A DNA stretch of 64,000 nucleotides from Ardenticatenaceae bacterium. Lineage in GTDB: Bacteria; Chloroflexota; Anaerolineae; Promineifilales; Promineifilaceae. Where the stretch lies: the NCBI GenBank assembly GCA_020634435.1, contig JACKBS010000006.1, positions 496,001 to 560,000 on the forward strand, read 5' to 3'. A program made the translations under genes and the position numbers. This document shows positions 27,555-36,427 of the stretch, in pieces (the first letter of the stretch is position 1; each line of letters starts with the position of its first letter). The notes under the pieces are model-generated. The model saw only the letters and a program-made list of their open reading frames with translations. It was not told where the DNA came from and did not search any database.

Positions 27555-28750
27555 CAGGGCAGACGCTGTTGCTCTAAATGGAATGCGTGCACTTTTTTGT
27601 AAAACGTTTCCAGATCCTCTGTGACTTTTTCCCAAGCAAATTCATTTTCGACGAGGAAACGGCCGTTTTCCCCATATAGTTTACGCTGCTCATCATTTTG
27701 CAGCATATCTACCGTTTTTTTTGCAAACTGTACTGGCGTATCATCAGATAAAACGCCAATTGGGCGGGGTCCATCAAACAAGCTAACCAGGTCGCCAACA
27801 TTGGTGCTCACTACGGCGCGTCCACTAGACATGTAATCATTAATTTTCATAGGCCAGCGGCCTCGATTGGCAAGAGTATTTTTTAGTGGTAGCCAGAGCA
27901 GATCACATGCGGCTAGATAAAGATTCATCTCTTCTTGAGTCACATAGCCAGTTTCGAGAACGGCCGTTGGCGCTGAAAAAAGCGTTGCGATATCAGTTTT
28001 ATGATGACCAATCAACACCAATTTCGCTTGCGGCAGCTCCTGTTGAATGAGTTGGAACGCCTCAGCCATAAGAACAGCGTCATTGGGGAAGGCCTGCCCT
28101 AAATGCCCTAAAAGGATTGCATCTTGGGGAAGATTTAGCGCTTGCCGCGCTTCATCTATAGGAATCACGCGGACGTTTTGTGTTTCTGCCCCGTTGGGCA
28201 ACCAATGAATACTCTCAGGTTGAACTCCCAGGCTAATTGCGCGGCTCTGTAAAACAGAATTGATGACAGTTGTTCCCTGGGCTTTGTTTCGGAAACGCTC
28301 CTCATAAAAAGTCTCAACCGGTCTTAGAAAGAATCGTGTTATGCGCCCTCTTTCTTCAACAGAACCACCTCGGCCAAACCAGTCACACCAATCTAATAGT
28401 AGTGCTGATCCGTTCTGGCGATTTGCGTAAAGGGCCGGGTAGATTACCACGGGACGCGATTCAAAACCGTGAACAATGTCGAAGGAACGGCCGTTTAGCC
28501 ACAAGCAACGTCTGAGTACTTCATAAAAATCCCATCCTGTGCGCAGTTTGCCAGATAACAGTGCCGGAGATAGCACGATTTTTACCCCGTCCCATACCTC
28601 TTCTTGAAATGAAAACTTGCTGTCAGGCGAGGTTGCCATAACAGTGACTTCATGTCCTCGCTCAACTAGGTGTTTGGCGAAGCCAAAGACACGATAAAAC
28701 GTGCCACCTCCACGCCAGGGCATGTTGAAGCTGATATACAGAATCCGCAT
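27554..28750 (-). CDS. glycosyltransferase family 4
   Basis: This GT-B glycosyltransferase of about 398 residues starts MRILYISFNMPWRGGGTFYR, which includes the acceptor-side Gly-rich loop. The donor half has LGHLGQAFPNDAVLMAEAF and an EAF/ED-type site at MKINDYMSSGRAVVSTNVGD. I place the start at ATG 28750, which nearly abuts the upstream stop. It lacks a signal and is cytoplasmic on the inner membrane face. Position between a GT2 and a methyltransferase supports a role in assembling one repeat unit. Confidence 0.85.
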   Translation of the reverse strand: MRILYISFNMPWRGGGTFYRVFGFAKHLVERGHEVTVMATSPDSKFSFQEEVWDGVKIVLSPALLSGKLRTGWDFYEVLRRCLWLNGRSFDIVHGFESRPVVIYPALYANRQNGSALLLDWCDWFGRGGSVEERGRITRFFLRPVETFYEERFRNKAQGTTVINSVLQSRAISLGVQPESIHWLPNGAETQNVRVIPIDEARQALNLPQDAILLGHLGQAFPNDAVLMAEAFQLIQQELPQAKLVLIGHHKTDIATLFSAPTAVLETGYVTQEEMNLYLAACDLLWLPLKNTLANRGRWPMKINDYMSSGRAVVSTNVGDLVSLFDGPRPIGVLSDDTPVQFAKKTVDMLQNDEQRKLYGENGRFLVENEFAWEKVTEDLETFYKKVHAFHLEQQRLP

Positions 28751-28751
28751 A

Positions 28752-29639
28752 CTAAAACGCCTCGCGCAAACCGTCGCGTAGACCACGCCAATAGGCGCGA
28801 AGTGACTCGAATCGGCGTCTGCTTAGTAGTCGCAGAGATGTCCTGATTGCGCTTCCTGTGCGCCAAAAAATAACAATTGGCCAACGAAGAAGGCGCGTGT
28901 GCTTGCGGAAATAACGAATGCTGGAACGAGCCATCCAGTACCGTTCACCAGGGCTGTCACTGCCACCGCTGCTTGCCGAAACCACATGCCACATGTGGGC
29001 TGAAGGCTGCAAACGTAGGCGGAATCCATTTAGCTTTGCCCGCCGACAAAAATCTAAATCTTCGTAATAGAGAAAAAACCCCTCGTCTGGTAGACCCACA
29101 TCTTCCAAAATTTTTCGTGTTAGTAGTACCGCACAAAAAGGAGCGTCATCAATGTCCGTTGGTTTATCCCATTGGCCTTTGTCAATTTGATTGTCTCCTG
29201 GTCGCACAATTTCCAAATTCCATGGATTGGCCCAGCCGCCAACGCTCCAAATGCGCTGGGGCTCAAAAGCATAATAAATCTTAGGCATGACCAGGCCAAT
29301 CTCAGGCGAGGTTTGTGCTTCTTCAATCAGCTTCTCTACACAGTCTGGGGCAAGTAGTGTGTCATTGTTAAGTAAAAAAATGTAGTCAAATCCCTTGCCT
29401 AGGGCCTGACGAAACCCAGCATTGTAGCCGCCAGTCGGTCCTAAATTCTTTGGTAAATCAAGAATATCAACTTGCGGGAACTTGCTAGAGACCTGCTCAA
29501 CCGTGTCATCCGTGCTGTTGTTATTAACCAACAGCACAGACAGGTTGCCATATGTCTGTGCCAGGACTGATTCCAGACAAGGAATTGTTTTATCAATCTG
29601 ATTCCATGCTGTAACAATTACGCATACTGATTTCATCAT
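28752..29639 (-). CDS. glycosyltransferase family 2
   Basis: This GT-A enzyme of about 295 residues has VCVIVTAWNQIDKT, the DXD-type metal site in FLLNNDTLLAPD, and the ED-type base in YYEDLDFCRRAKLNG. It resembles rhamnosyl- or fucosyltransferases of the WbbL kind, which fits the neighbouring deoxysugar genes. The start is probably ATG 29639, with GGATTGAG upstream; the longer TTG start at 29651 lacks support. The C-terminal basic helices (RFESLRAYWRGLRDGLREAF) may contact the membrane. Confidence 0.88.
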   Translation of the reverse strand: MMKSVCVIVTAWNQIDKTIPCLESVLAQTYGNLSVLLVNNNSTDDTVEQVSSKFPQVDILDLPKNLGPTGGYNAGFRQALGKGFDYIFLLNNDTLLAPDCVEKLIEEAQTSPEIGLVMPKIYYAFEPQRIWSVGGWANPWNLEIVRPGDNQIDKGQWDKPTDIDDAPFCAVLLTRKILEDVGLPDEGFFLYYEDLDFCRRAKLNGFRLRLQPSAHMWHVVSASSGGSDSPGERYWMARSSIRYFRKHTRLLRWPIVIFWRTGSAIRTSLRLLSRRRFESLRAYWRGLRDGLREAF

Positions 29640-29658
29640 CTCAATCCACAAACTAATG

Positions 29659-30840
29659 CTAGTTCCCTGCGGTGCCAGGTTTTACAGAAAGTTCACTCAG
29701 CATTTGTTTTACTTTGCTACCAATGGCTGCGATTGTGTTCTGTTGTACACGAACAAAGGCATTGGTTACTAACTTTTGTGCCAAAGTAGGGGTTGCCTCG
29801 AGTTGCAAAATCGCATCAGCTAGCGCTTGCGGATTGGCACGCTCGACAAGCAACAGCTGTTCTCCAGCTATTAGCTCCTGCCGGATAGTCTCGGCATCCC
29901 CCGTAATCACTGGCCTTTGCATCATCATGCCTTCCCAAATTTTGTTTTGAATGGTACAGCGAGACTGTTTGGTGGTTCCAAAAACACCCAAACATACGTG
30001 AGACTTGGCGATTTCGTCCGGCAGATTCTCTTTATCAATCCACCCTCGGAAATGCACATTGTTAAGCTGTAGTTCTTGTGCTAGTTGCTCTATTTGTGGG
30101 CGTTCTTGCCCATCGCCGTAAAAATCAAACTGAATATTTGGGTGATCTTGCAACAGCGCTGCCGCATGAAGCATCGTTTCGATGCCATGCAGTGGAATGA
30201 ACGTGCCGTAATAAAGAACCCGAAAATAATCTTCTGGTGGTTGAAGATGCGGGCGTGGGCGGTATATTCGATCATCAACGCCAAGTGGAACTAGCTTGAA
30301 CTTGCTGGGTGATAGATTGTATTTTTCACAATAATATTCCCGATATTCAGGCGTGTCGGCAATAAGTAAATCGGGCAATTTAAGCCCTGTTTTCTCCAGA
30401 AAAAAGATAAGTTTTCCTGTGAACGGGCTTTCTCGGGTGAGTCCACGCTCTTCAGCGATGAGATGCAGCGACATGAGAATATCCAGAGCCATTGGTCTAC
30501 GGCGCCACCAGGTGAGCCAACGACCTAGAAAGACATCAAACTGACCGGGATAGCCCACCAGCATCACGTCATAAGCAGGCATTTGGGCATGGGCGCGAAT
30601 CAAACTCCAGTAAGCGCGCAGTACTCGCAGCCAAAATTTTGGGTTGCGCCAGCCACCACTGGCCTGCTTTACACGGTCTTCGACGCTGTGCCAAAGTGGC
30701 GCGTGACATTCATGAACAGTAACGCCTTGGGTGCGCAAACCGTGGATAATTACTTGATTCCGAACGTAGTTCGCGCGGTAAGTGCCAAAAAAACAAACCT
30801 GTAACGGCCGTTCTTCAACTTTAGCCTCTGTTTTTTCCAT
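29659..30840 (-). CDS. glycosyltransferase family 4
   Basis: This 393-residue GT-B protein has an N-terminal VCFFGTYRANYVRNQVI and the donor half VLYYGTFIPLHGIETMLHAA with a later IWEGMMMQRPVITGDAE catalytic loop. It would add one sugar of the surface repeat. The gene stops 19 bp before the GT2 start and begins 6 bp after the fucose-synthase stop, so it is firmly in the operon. It contains only one ACGGCCGT octamer, near its 5' end. Confidence 0.88.
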   Translation of the reverse strand: MEKTEAKVEERPLQVCFFGTYRANYVRNQVIIHGLRTQGVTVHECHAPLWHSVEDRVKQASGGWRNPKFWLRVLRAYWSLIRAHAQMPAYDVMLVGYPGQFDVFLGRWLTWWRRRPMALDILMSLHLIAEERGLTRESPFTGKLIFFLEKTGLKLPDLLIADTPEYREYYCEKYNLSPSKFKLVPLGVDDRIYRPRPHLQPPEDYFRVLYYGTFIPLHGIETMLHAAALLQDHPNIQFDFYGDGQERPQIEQLAQELQLNNVHFRGWIDKENLPDEIAKSHVCLGVFGTTKQSRCTIQNKIWEGMMMQRPVITGDAETIRQELIAGEQLLLVERANPQALADAILQLEATPTLAQKLVTNAFVRVQQNTIAAIGSKVKQMLSELSVKPGTAGN

Positions 30841-30845
30841 TGCAC

Positions 30846-31793
30846 TTATGCTGGCGTTAACTTTCGTTCAGCCTGGTACCAGTCAATAACCTGGCGCAAC
30901 CCCTTGCGAAAATCGGTTTGGGCAGTAAAGCCAAACTCTTCTTCCGCCCGGCTTACATCAAGCTTGCGGCGTGGTTGACCATTGGGTTTTGACGTATCCC
31001 AAACAATTTCGCCTGTGAAACCGGTCTCTTGCACGATCACTTCGACCAATTCGCGAATGCTAATCTCATTACTGGAGCCGATATTGACCGGATCTGGCTT
31101 ATCATAAAATTTCGTTGCTAGCACAATTGCCTCTGCCGCGTCTTCGACGTGCAAAAATTCCCGAGTGGGTGTCCCGTCTCCCCAAACAACCAACTGTTTT
31201 GCTCCACTTTCAACTGCATCAAAGCATTTTTTGATGAGGGCGGGAATGACGTGGCTGCTTTTGGGATCAAAATTGTCCTCTGGCCCATATAAATTTACGG
31301 GGATGAGGTGAATAGCATTAAAATTATACTGTTGACGATATGCCTGTCCTTGTACCAGCATCATCTTTTTGGCAAGACCATAGGGTGCATTGGTTTCTTC
31401 AGGATAACCGGCCCAAATGTCATCCTCCCGAAACGGAATTGCGGCAAATTTAGGATAAGAACAAATTGTGCTGATGCCCACAAATTTTTCAACGCCATGT
31501 AGGCGGGCTGCTTCCATGAGCTGAGTACCCATCATTAAGTTGTCGTAGAAAAATTCTCCAGGTCTTTCTCGATTGGCTCCGATGCCACCAACTACCGCTG
31601 CTAAATGAATTATGATGTCTGGGTTGATGTCGTTTAAGGCTTGCTCAACTGCGTTTTGTTTCCGTAAATCATATTGAGCACTGCGTGGTACAAAGACGTT
31701 TTGACATCCCTCTGCATCGAGCCTCTTAACAAGATACCGGCCCAGAAAACCGCTGCCGCCGGTTACCATAATTCGCTTGTTTTCCAAATTCAT
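30846..31793 (-). CDS. fcl: GDP-L-fucose synthase
   Basis: This protein of about 315 residues is an extended SDR that converts GDP-4-keto-6-deoxymannose to GDP-L-fucose (epimerase and NADPH reductase). Marks are VTGGSGFLGRYLV, the HLAAVVGGIGANRERPGEF stretch typical of Fcl/WcaG, and the Tyr-Lys pair in NAPYGLAKKMMLVQ. The Cys of the active site is in STICSYPK. ATG 31793 (MNLENK) is preferred over the upstream codon. GDP-mannose dehydratase (gmd) is not in the window. It is the first gene of the glycan operon and is divergent from the SDR gene at 31923. Confidence 0.9.
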   Translation of the reverse strand: MNLENKRIMVTGGSGFLGRYLVKRLDAEGCQNVFVPRSAQYDLRKQNAVEQALNDINPDIIIHLAAVVGGIGANRERPGEFFYDNLMMGTQLMEAARLHGVEKFVGISTICSYPKFAAIPFREDDIWAGYPEETNAPYGLAKKMMLVQGQAYRQQYNFNAIHLIPVNLYGPEDNFDPKSSHVIPALIKKCFDAVESGAKQLVVWGDGTPTREFLHVEDAAEAIVLATKFYDKPDPVNIGSSNEISIRELVEVIVQETGFTGEIVWDTSKPNGQPRRKLDVSRAEEEFGFTAQTDFRKGLRQVIDWYQAERKLTPA

Positions 31794-31886
31794 AATCGCC
31801 TCATTACAATCAAGTTGTTTCCTTGCCTGCGGATTATAAGTGAATGGGCCTAACCGGGCGAGTTTGCCCAAGGCTGGATAAGCAAC

Positions 31887-31916
31887 TTTTCACTTTCCTC
31901 CTCCTCCCGCTACAAT
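31887..31916 (+). promoter_or_regulatory. candidate leaderless promoter
   Basis: TTTTCA (31887-31892), an 18-bp spacer and TACAAT (31911-31916), then 6 nt to ATG 31923. The -35 is weak, but the close -10 matches other genes in the window. Confidence 0.4.
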
Positions 31917-31922
31917 TGACCC

Positions 31923-32786
31923 ATGATTTTAGTGACCGGTGCCACTGGCTTTATCGGCCGTTCCTTGATGCCTTCCCTGGAGCAGGAAGGGTTTGCTGCC
32001 CATGCCTATCTGGGGCGGATGAATGATCCCATTCAGCTGCGGGCAGAACTGGATGGAATCACCACGGTGATCCACCTGGCGGGGTCCGAGGCGCGTGGGC
32101 GCGACCGGCTGCTGCACCATGTGGATGTGGATGGCAGTGAACGGTTGGTCGAAGAAGCGCGCCGCGCAGGAGTACAGCGCATCATCTTTGCCAGCCGGTT
32201 TGGCGCAGACCCCGCCAGTATGCACTCGCTGCTCCAGGCCAAGGGGCAGATTGAGCGGATGATCCAGCACAGCGGCATTCCCTATACCATTTTGCGCTCG
32301 ACCTCGCTGTACGGCCGTTCCGACCGTTTTCTTGAGCTGATTGTGAGCCTGGGCATCTGGTCCTGGCCCTTTGTTTGGCTGCCCGGTGGCGGCAAGATGG
32401 CGCTGCAACCCCTGTGGGTGGAGGATTTTGTGCGCTGCCTGGTGCAGTCGCTCAGCCGACCCGATTTGATTAACAAAACCGTTACCGTGGCCGGGGCGGA
32501 ACGGCTGCGTTACGCCAATTTGGTTCAGCTGCTGCTTGATGTGGCTGGCTACAAGCGGATTCCGCTGCCCGTGCCCATGCTGCTGTTACGGCCGTTAAAC
32601 CGCCTCCTGCTCTACTGGTGGTATTGGCCCCCAGTCAGCCGCTACTTCATGGATCGCTTCTTTGTGCCCGAAGTGACCCAGCACGATACCGTCCTGCGCC
32701 AATTTGGGTTCCAGCCCGCGCGCGTACGCGATACGATTAGCTATCTGCGTCGTCCTGGGCTGACGCTGCGCATGTTTAGACGGTGA
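31923..32786 (+). CDS. atypical SDR, NAD(P)-binding protein (NDUFA9/NmrA-like)
   Basis: This 287-residue protein begins with the Rossmann motif VTGATGFIGRSLMPSL. It lacks the usual Tyr-x3-Lys pair at the expected site, like complex-I NDUFA9 and other atypical SDRs that bind NAD(P) without clear catalysis. The C-terminal half contains a hydrophobic, aromatic stretch (LLLYWWYWPPVSRYF) suggesting a membrane contact. Leaderless promoter upstream. It is separated from the downstream esterase by about 50 bp, with another -10 in that gap. Confidence 0.78.
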   Translation: MILVTGATGFIGRSLMPSLEQEGFAAHAYLGRMNDPIQLRAELDGITTVIHLAGSEARGRDRLLHHVDVDGSERLVEEARRAGVQRIIFASRFGADPASMHSLLQAKGQIERMIQHSGIPYTILRSTSLYGRSDRFLELIVSLGIWSWPFVWLPGGGKMALQPLWVEDFVRCLVQSLSRPDLINKTVTVAGAERLRYANLVQLLLDVAGYKRIPLPVPMLLLRPLNRLLLYWWYWPPVSRYFMDRFFVPEVTQHDTVLRQFGFQPARVRDTISYLRRPGLTLRMFRR

Positions 32787-32826
32787 GAATTTGCCGCTGT
32801 GTGATGGGTTTACGGCCGTTTTTTGC

Positions 32827-32832
32827 TATGAT
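32827..32832 (+). promoter_or_regulatory. -10 box 6 nt before a start codon
   Basis: TATGAT is followed by ACGGCC and then ATG 32839. No strong -35 is visible. The position matches the leaderless pattern of several other genes here. Confidence 0.35.
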
Positions 32833-32838
32833 ACGGCC

Positions 32839-33858
32839 ATGATCAAACGGTGGGGGTTGTTGGGCTTGCTGCTTTTGCTGGGCTGCCGTGCAGAACGGCC
32901 GCTTGCCCCACCCGCTACCACACGAACACCTCGCCCACCCACGAACACCACCACTTTAGCTCCCACAGTTGAACAACTGGCCGAACCAACGGCCGTTGCC
33001 CCCACATCAACGCCGGACGCTGGCCAACCGACTGCTACTTTGTTGCCAACCAGAACGACCGTCCCGGAAACGGCCGCTTCTCCCACGCCAATCCTCGATG
33101 CCCCAACCGTTACGGCCCTGAACAAGGCCGAACGGTGGCAAAATGTGGCCGAGTACAGCTTTTACAGCGAGTCGCGTCACGAAGATGTTCTTTTCACCGT
33201 TTACACGCCGCCTGGCTACGACCAGACCGATCAGCGCTACCCTGTGCTTTACTTTATGCACGGCAGCCAGGGCAGCCAGATTCTCTTCTGGAATGCGATC
33301 AGTCGCGAGGTGGCGGCGGCCAACGGCGATGCCGGGGCCTGGATCACGCAGTTAATCGAGAGCGGGGAGCTGCCACCATTTATCATCGTGGCGGCGAAGG
33401 ATGACCGGGGTGGTTGGACGACCCTCAGCGAGACGATGGCTACCCAGGAACTGATTGCTGCCGTTGATAGCAACTGGCGCACGATTGCCACGCGCAACGG
33501 CCGTTCCCTGGCTGGTTTTTCGATGGGAGCCATGGGGGCCACGATTTATCCCGCGCGCCATCCCGACCTGTATTGCAATACCATGCTCCTGGCCGAAAGC
33601 GGCGTTCTGGACACAACCAATTTTTGGGTAGACAACCAGGAAGCGGTGTTGGCCAGCGGCTTAGAGGTGGCCCTGGTCGTGGGTGAACGCGACACGCGCG
33701 GCGTGAATGCCACAACCGTGATGGAGCAAACGCTGACTGACCTCGCTATTCCCCACCAGATGCAAGTGGTGCCCAACGTGGCCCACAACTTTGGCCAGCT
33801 GTACAACCAGATGGGTCTTTGGGCTTTGCAGTTCCACGCCAGCTGCTGGCAAAAATAA
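32839..33858 (+). CDS. esterase lipoprotein (alpha/beta hydrolase, esterase D-like)
   Basis: The protein of about 339 residues has a lipoprotein signal (WGLLGLLLLLGC), a Thr/Pro-rich linker to about residue 90, and an esterase-D type hydrolase domain. The domain shows YPVLYFMHGSQGS for the oxyanion hole, nucleophile elbow LAGFSMGAMG, and the catalytic His in VPNVAHNFGQ. Such enzymes deacylate extracellular esters, for example acetyl or feruloyl groups on polysaccharides. I start it at ATG 32839, which gives a proper signal, instead of the upstream 32791. Confidence 0.85.
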   Translation: MIKRWGLLGLLLLLGCRAERPLAPPATTRTPRPPTNTTTLAPTVEQLAEPTAVAPTSTPDAGQPTATLLPTRTTVPETAASPTPILDAPTVTALNKAERWQNVAEYSFYSESRHEDVLFTVYTPPGYDQTDQRYPVLYFMHGSQGSQILFWNAISREVAAANGDAGAWITQLIESGELPPFIIVAAKDDRGGWTTLSETMATQELIAAVDSNWRTIATRNGRSLAGFSMGAMGATIYPARHPDLYCNTMLLAESGVLDTTNFWVDNQEAVLASGLEVALVVGERDTRGVNATTVMEQTLTDLAIPHQMQVVPNVAHNFGQLYNQMGLWALQFHASCWQK

Positions 33859-33905
33859 TGATGAATAAAGCGCATCGCTGCCGTTCACCATTCAACGTTC
33901 ATGAT

Positions 33906-35168
33906 TCACAACTCTTTCTCAATGAGCGCCACGGCCTGGCTAATCCCATCTTCAGCCCGAACTTTTTTGCCAAGCTCGACTGCTTTTTGGCGCATAAGCT
34001 GGTTGGAAACGGCCGTATCAATCGCCTCGGCCAGTTTGTGGGTCGTGAGTTTGGGGCGGGGGATGGCTTTTGGCCCCACGTTTAACGCAGCTACCCGGCT
34101 GCCCCAAAATGGCTGGTCGGCAAAGTGCGGCACCAGGATGGAGGGCACCCCGGCCCGCAATCCGGCAGCTGTGCTGCCCGCGCCGCCGTGGTGCACCACC
34201 GCCGCCATCTGCGGAAAGAGCCAGCTGTGTGGCGCGGCTGGCAGCTGAAAGATTGATTGTCCTAGCCCCATTTCGCTTAATCCGGCCCAGCCAGACAGCA
34301 AAATAGCCCGCTGGCCGCTCATCTGCACCGCTTCTAGCACGATTTTGTTTAGCTTTTGCGGATTGCGTCCGGTCATCGAGCCAAAGCCAATGGCTACAGG
34401 AGGGCTGCCTGCGCCCAGAAAGTCCAGCAGTTCGCCGGGCGGCGCCCACTGCGCGTTTTCGTCTAAAAACCAGTAGCCGGTAGTGTGAAAGTTAGCTGGC
34501 CAATCGGTCGGATGCGGTACGACGTGCCGACTGTAGCCATGCACAATCGTCATTTTTTGCCGGTCTGCCTGGTTTTCCTGGCGGGTTTGGGCGGGCAGCC
34601 CCAGCATTTCTGTGCGGACTCGGTTAGCGATGTCGCCGTAGAGGCTCCAGGCGGCCGTTTCCAAAAATAGCTTGCCAAACCAGTAGTTGATCCAGCTAAT
34701 ACTTTTGGGTCGTGGAGCGTTCATGAGAACACGGCCGTCTTTAGTAGAAACCATCGTCGGTTGCAGCGGCGCACTTACGTGAGCAATGCCCAACTTCTGC
34801 GTCATGCCCACCGCATACACATCCGACGTAAAGCTGCTGATGATTAAATCGCTGCCCTGGCAAGCGGCCCAGGCATCTTGGGCAATTTGCATGCCGTGTT
34901 TGGCCAACAGCTGCCCCATGATGCGCAGCTGCAAAACCGGGTTGTAGCCCTTCTCTACCCAATCGCGCCCGCCTTCGCTGGCCATTAGCGCCTGCATGTC
35001 AATGGCTGTGGGCAGGGGGATGAGGCCGTGCTGCTCAATCCATTCGGCAAAATTGGCCCCGGCCAAAATGCGCACTGCGTGTCCGCGTTCATGCAGCGCC
35101 TTGCCCAAAGCAATGGCGGGCTGCACGTCGCCGCGTGTGCCGTAAGCGATGAAGGTGATCACACTCAT
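33906..35168 (-). CDS. glycosyltransferase family 1 (sterol/macrolide glucosyltransferase-like)
   Basis: This 420-residue GT-B enzyme has the GT1 N-terminus FIAYGTRGDVQPAIALGKAL and the UDP-sugar motif HHGGAGSTAAGLRAGVPSIL followed by FADQPFWG. The His-His-Gly-Gly and the Asp-Gln pair are those that bind the donor in sterol glucosyltransferases and MGT-type macrolide transferases. The acceptor is probably a small hydrophobic molecule. A promoter with the -10 box only 6 nt from ATG precedes it, divergent from the TetR gene, whose product might control it. Confidence 0.9.
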   Translation of the reverse strand: MSVITFIAYGTRGDVQPAIALGKALHERGHAVRILAGANFAEWIEQHGLIPLPTAIDMQALMASEGGRDWVEKGYNPVLQLRIMGQLLAKHGMQIAQDAWAACQGSDLIISSFTSDVYAVGMTQKLGIAHVSAPLQPTMVSTKDGRVLMNAPRPKSISWINYWFGKLFLETAAWSLYGDIANRVRTEMLGLPAQTRQENQADRQKMTIVHGYSRHVVPHPTDWPANFHTTGYWFLDENAQWAPPGELLDFLGAGSPPVAIGFGSMTGRNPQKLNKIVLEAVQMSGQRAILLSGWAGLSEMGLGQSIFQLPAAPHSWLFPQMAAVVHHGGAGSTAAGLRAGVPSILVPHFADQPFWGSRVAALNVGPKAIPRPKLTTHKLAEAIDTAVSNQLMRQKAVELGKKVRAEDGISQAVALIEKEL

Positions 35169-35174
35169 CCGGCA

Positions 35175-35203
35175 ATTTTACGGGCTTGCCGACTATGGGC
35201 CAA
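35175..35203 (-). promoter_or_regulatory. leaderless-type promoter of the GT1 gene
   Basis: On the minus strand: TTGGCC (35203-35198), a 17-bp spacer, TAAAAT (35180-35175), then 6 nt to ATG 35168. Confidence 0.55.
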
Positions 35204-35249
35204 TTTTGCCTGATGGCCAGTAACTTTTACCAACGTGAAATTTGCTCTC

Positions 35250-35298
35250 TTGACAAGTGTTGAGTAATCAATTATTCTTTGATTGAACGTTTGATCAA
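35250..35298 (+). promoter_or_regulatory. TetR promoter with overlapping operator
   Basis: TTGACA (35250-35255), 17 bp, TATTCT (35273-35278). Immediately after it lies the imperfect palindrome TTGATTGAACGTTTGATCAA (35279-35298), 16 of 20 positions symmetric. Its place over the transcription start suits autorepression by the TetR protein encoded at 35308. Confidence 0.6.
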
Positions 35299-35307
35299 TA
35301 AAAAATT

Positions 35308-35892
35308 ATGCCGAGAACAACTGCCCAAAATGAACAAATCCGGGCCGAAACCCGGGCCAACATTATCGAAAGCGCCATGCGGCTGTTTGCCCAAAAAGGG
35401 TACGCCACAACCACCACGCGCAACATCGCCACCGAGGCGGGGCTTTCGGTGGGGCTGATGTATCACTACTTTGACAGCAAAGAAAGTTTGCTCCATGCCG
35501 TGTTTGATTTTGTGATGGCGCGGATTGATGAGGTGATTACGGCCGTTCTGCTGACCCATGCTCCTGGCGACCGGCTACCCGACCTACTGCGCGCGATTTT
35601 TGATCTGCTGACTGGTGAACAGGAGTTTTGGGGCTCGCTCTACACGCTGCGCACCCAACCGGCGATTACGGCCGTTATTGGCGATGATTTTTTGCAGCGG
35701 ACGGCATTGTTGCGCGGTTGTTTTAGCGAAGAGCTGGCTCTGGCTGGCAATGAAAACCCGGAGCTAGAAGCGTACTACCTGTACAGCGTGGTTGAAGGCG
35801 CTATTCAACAATATTTGCTGGACCCGGCCAACTACCCGATGGCCGAGATTCTTGAAAAGATGATTGCTCAATTTGGAGGTAAACACACATGA
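35308..35892 (+). CDS. TetR/AcrR-family transcriptional regulator
   Basis: This 194-residue protein has the TetR helix-turn-helix at about residues 14-60 (IIESAMRLFAQKGYATTTTRNIATEAGLSVG then YHYFDSKESLL). The C-terminal ligand domain is generic. It overlaps the SRPBCC gene by 4 bp (ATGA), so the two are co-expressed. The palindrome directly upstream is its likely operator. The divergent GT1 gene is 139 bp away and could be a second target. Confidence 0.9.
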   Translation: MPRTTAQNEQIRAETRANIIESAMRLFAQKGYATTTTRNIATEAGLSVGLMYHYFDSKESLLHAVFDFVMARIDEVITAVLLTHAPGDRLPDLLRAIFDLLTGEQEFWGSLYTLRTQPAITAVIGDDFLQRTALLRGCFSEELALAGNENPELEAYYLYSVVEGAIQQYLLDPANYPMAEILEKMIAQFGGKHT

Positions 35893-36356
35893 ATCAGTAT
35901 GAAGTCTCTGTATCCCGGCGGATTGACGCGCCAGCAACGGCCGTTTACGGGGTTTTCGCCGATTATCGTCAGGCGCATGCGGCCGTTTTGCCCAAACCGT
36001 ACTTCACCAGCATGACCGTTGAGAAAGGCGGCACTGGCGCGGGCACCGAAATCACCGTTGAGATGGCCGTGATGGGTGTAAAGGCCACCTATCACATGGT
36101 CGTTACTGAGCCAGAACCGGGCCGCGTGCTGCAAGAAGAAGACAAGACGGTGGGGTTGGTCACGACCTTTACTATTGATCCGGTAAACGATGGTCAGGCC
36201 TCGCAGGTGACGCTGTACACTCGCGCCCGCACGGCTCCCGGCTTGCGCGGCTTCATCGAAAAGCTGATCACGCCGCCGATCACTCGTAAAATTTACAATG
36301 AAGAGCTGGATTTATTGGCCGCTTACTTGAAAGCACCGGTTTTGGCAGGTAAGTGA
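35889..36356 (+). CDS. SRPBCC (polyketide cyclase/START-like) protein
   Basis: This 155-residue protein has the helix-grip fold pattern: VSVSRRIDAPATAVYGVFADY at the start and a long C-terminal helix (FIEKLITPPITRKIYNEELDLLAAYL). These proteins bind hydrophobic ligands in a deep cavity; some act in lipid or polyketide handling. No catalytic residues can be named. Its coupling to a TetR gene suggests it handles the compound that the regulator senses. Confidence 0.82.
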   Translation: MNQYEVSVSRRIDAPATAVYGVFADYRQAHAAVLPKPYFTSMTVEKGGTGAGTEITVEMAVMGVKATYHMVVTEPEPGRVLQEEDKTVGLVTTFTIDPVNDGQASQVTLYTRARTAPGLRGFIEKLITPPITRKIYNEELDLLAAYLKAPVLAGK

Positions 36357-36425
36357 GTTAAAAGTGATAAGTGAAAAGTAAAAAGTGAGCCACTTCCCAC
36401 TTTTCACTTTTTACTTATCACTTCG
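36353..36425. repeat. AAAAGTGATAAGTGAAAAGT inverted repeat
   Basis: AAAAGTGATAAGTGAAAAGT is answered by ACTTTTCACTTTTTACTTAT across a short loop, making a near-perfect long hairpin between convergent genes. A half copy lies at 38294-38325, right of the IS element. Confidence 0.7.
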
Positions 36426-36427
36426 CT

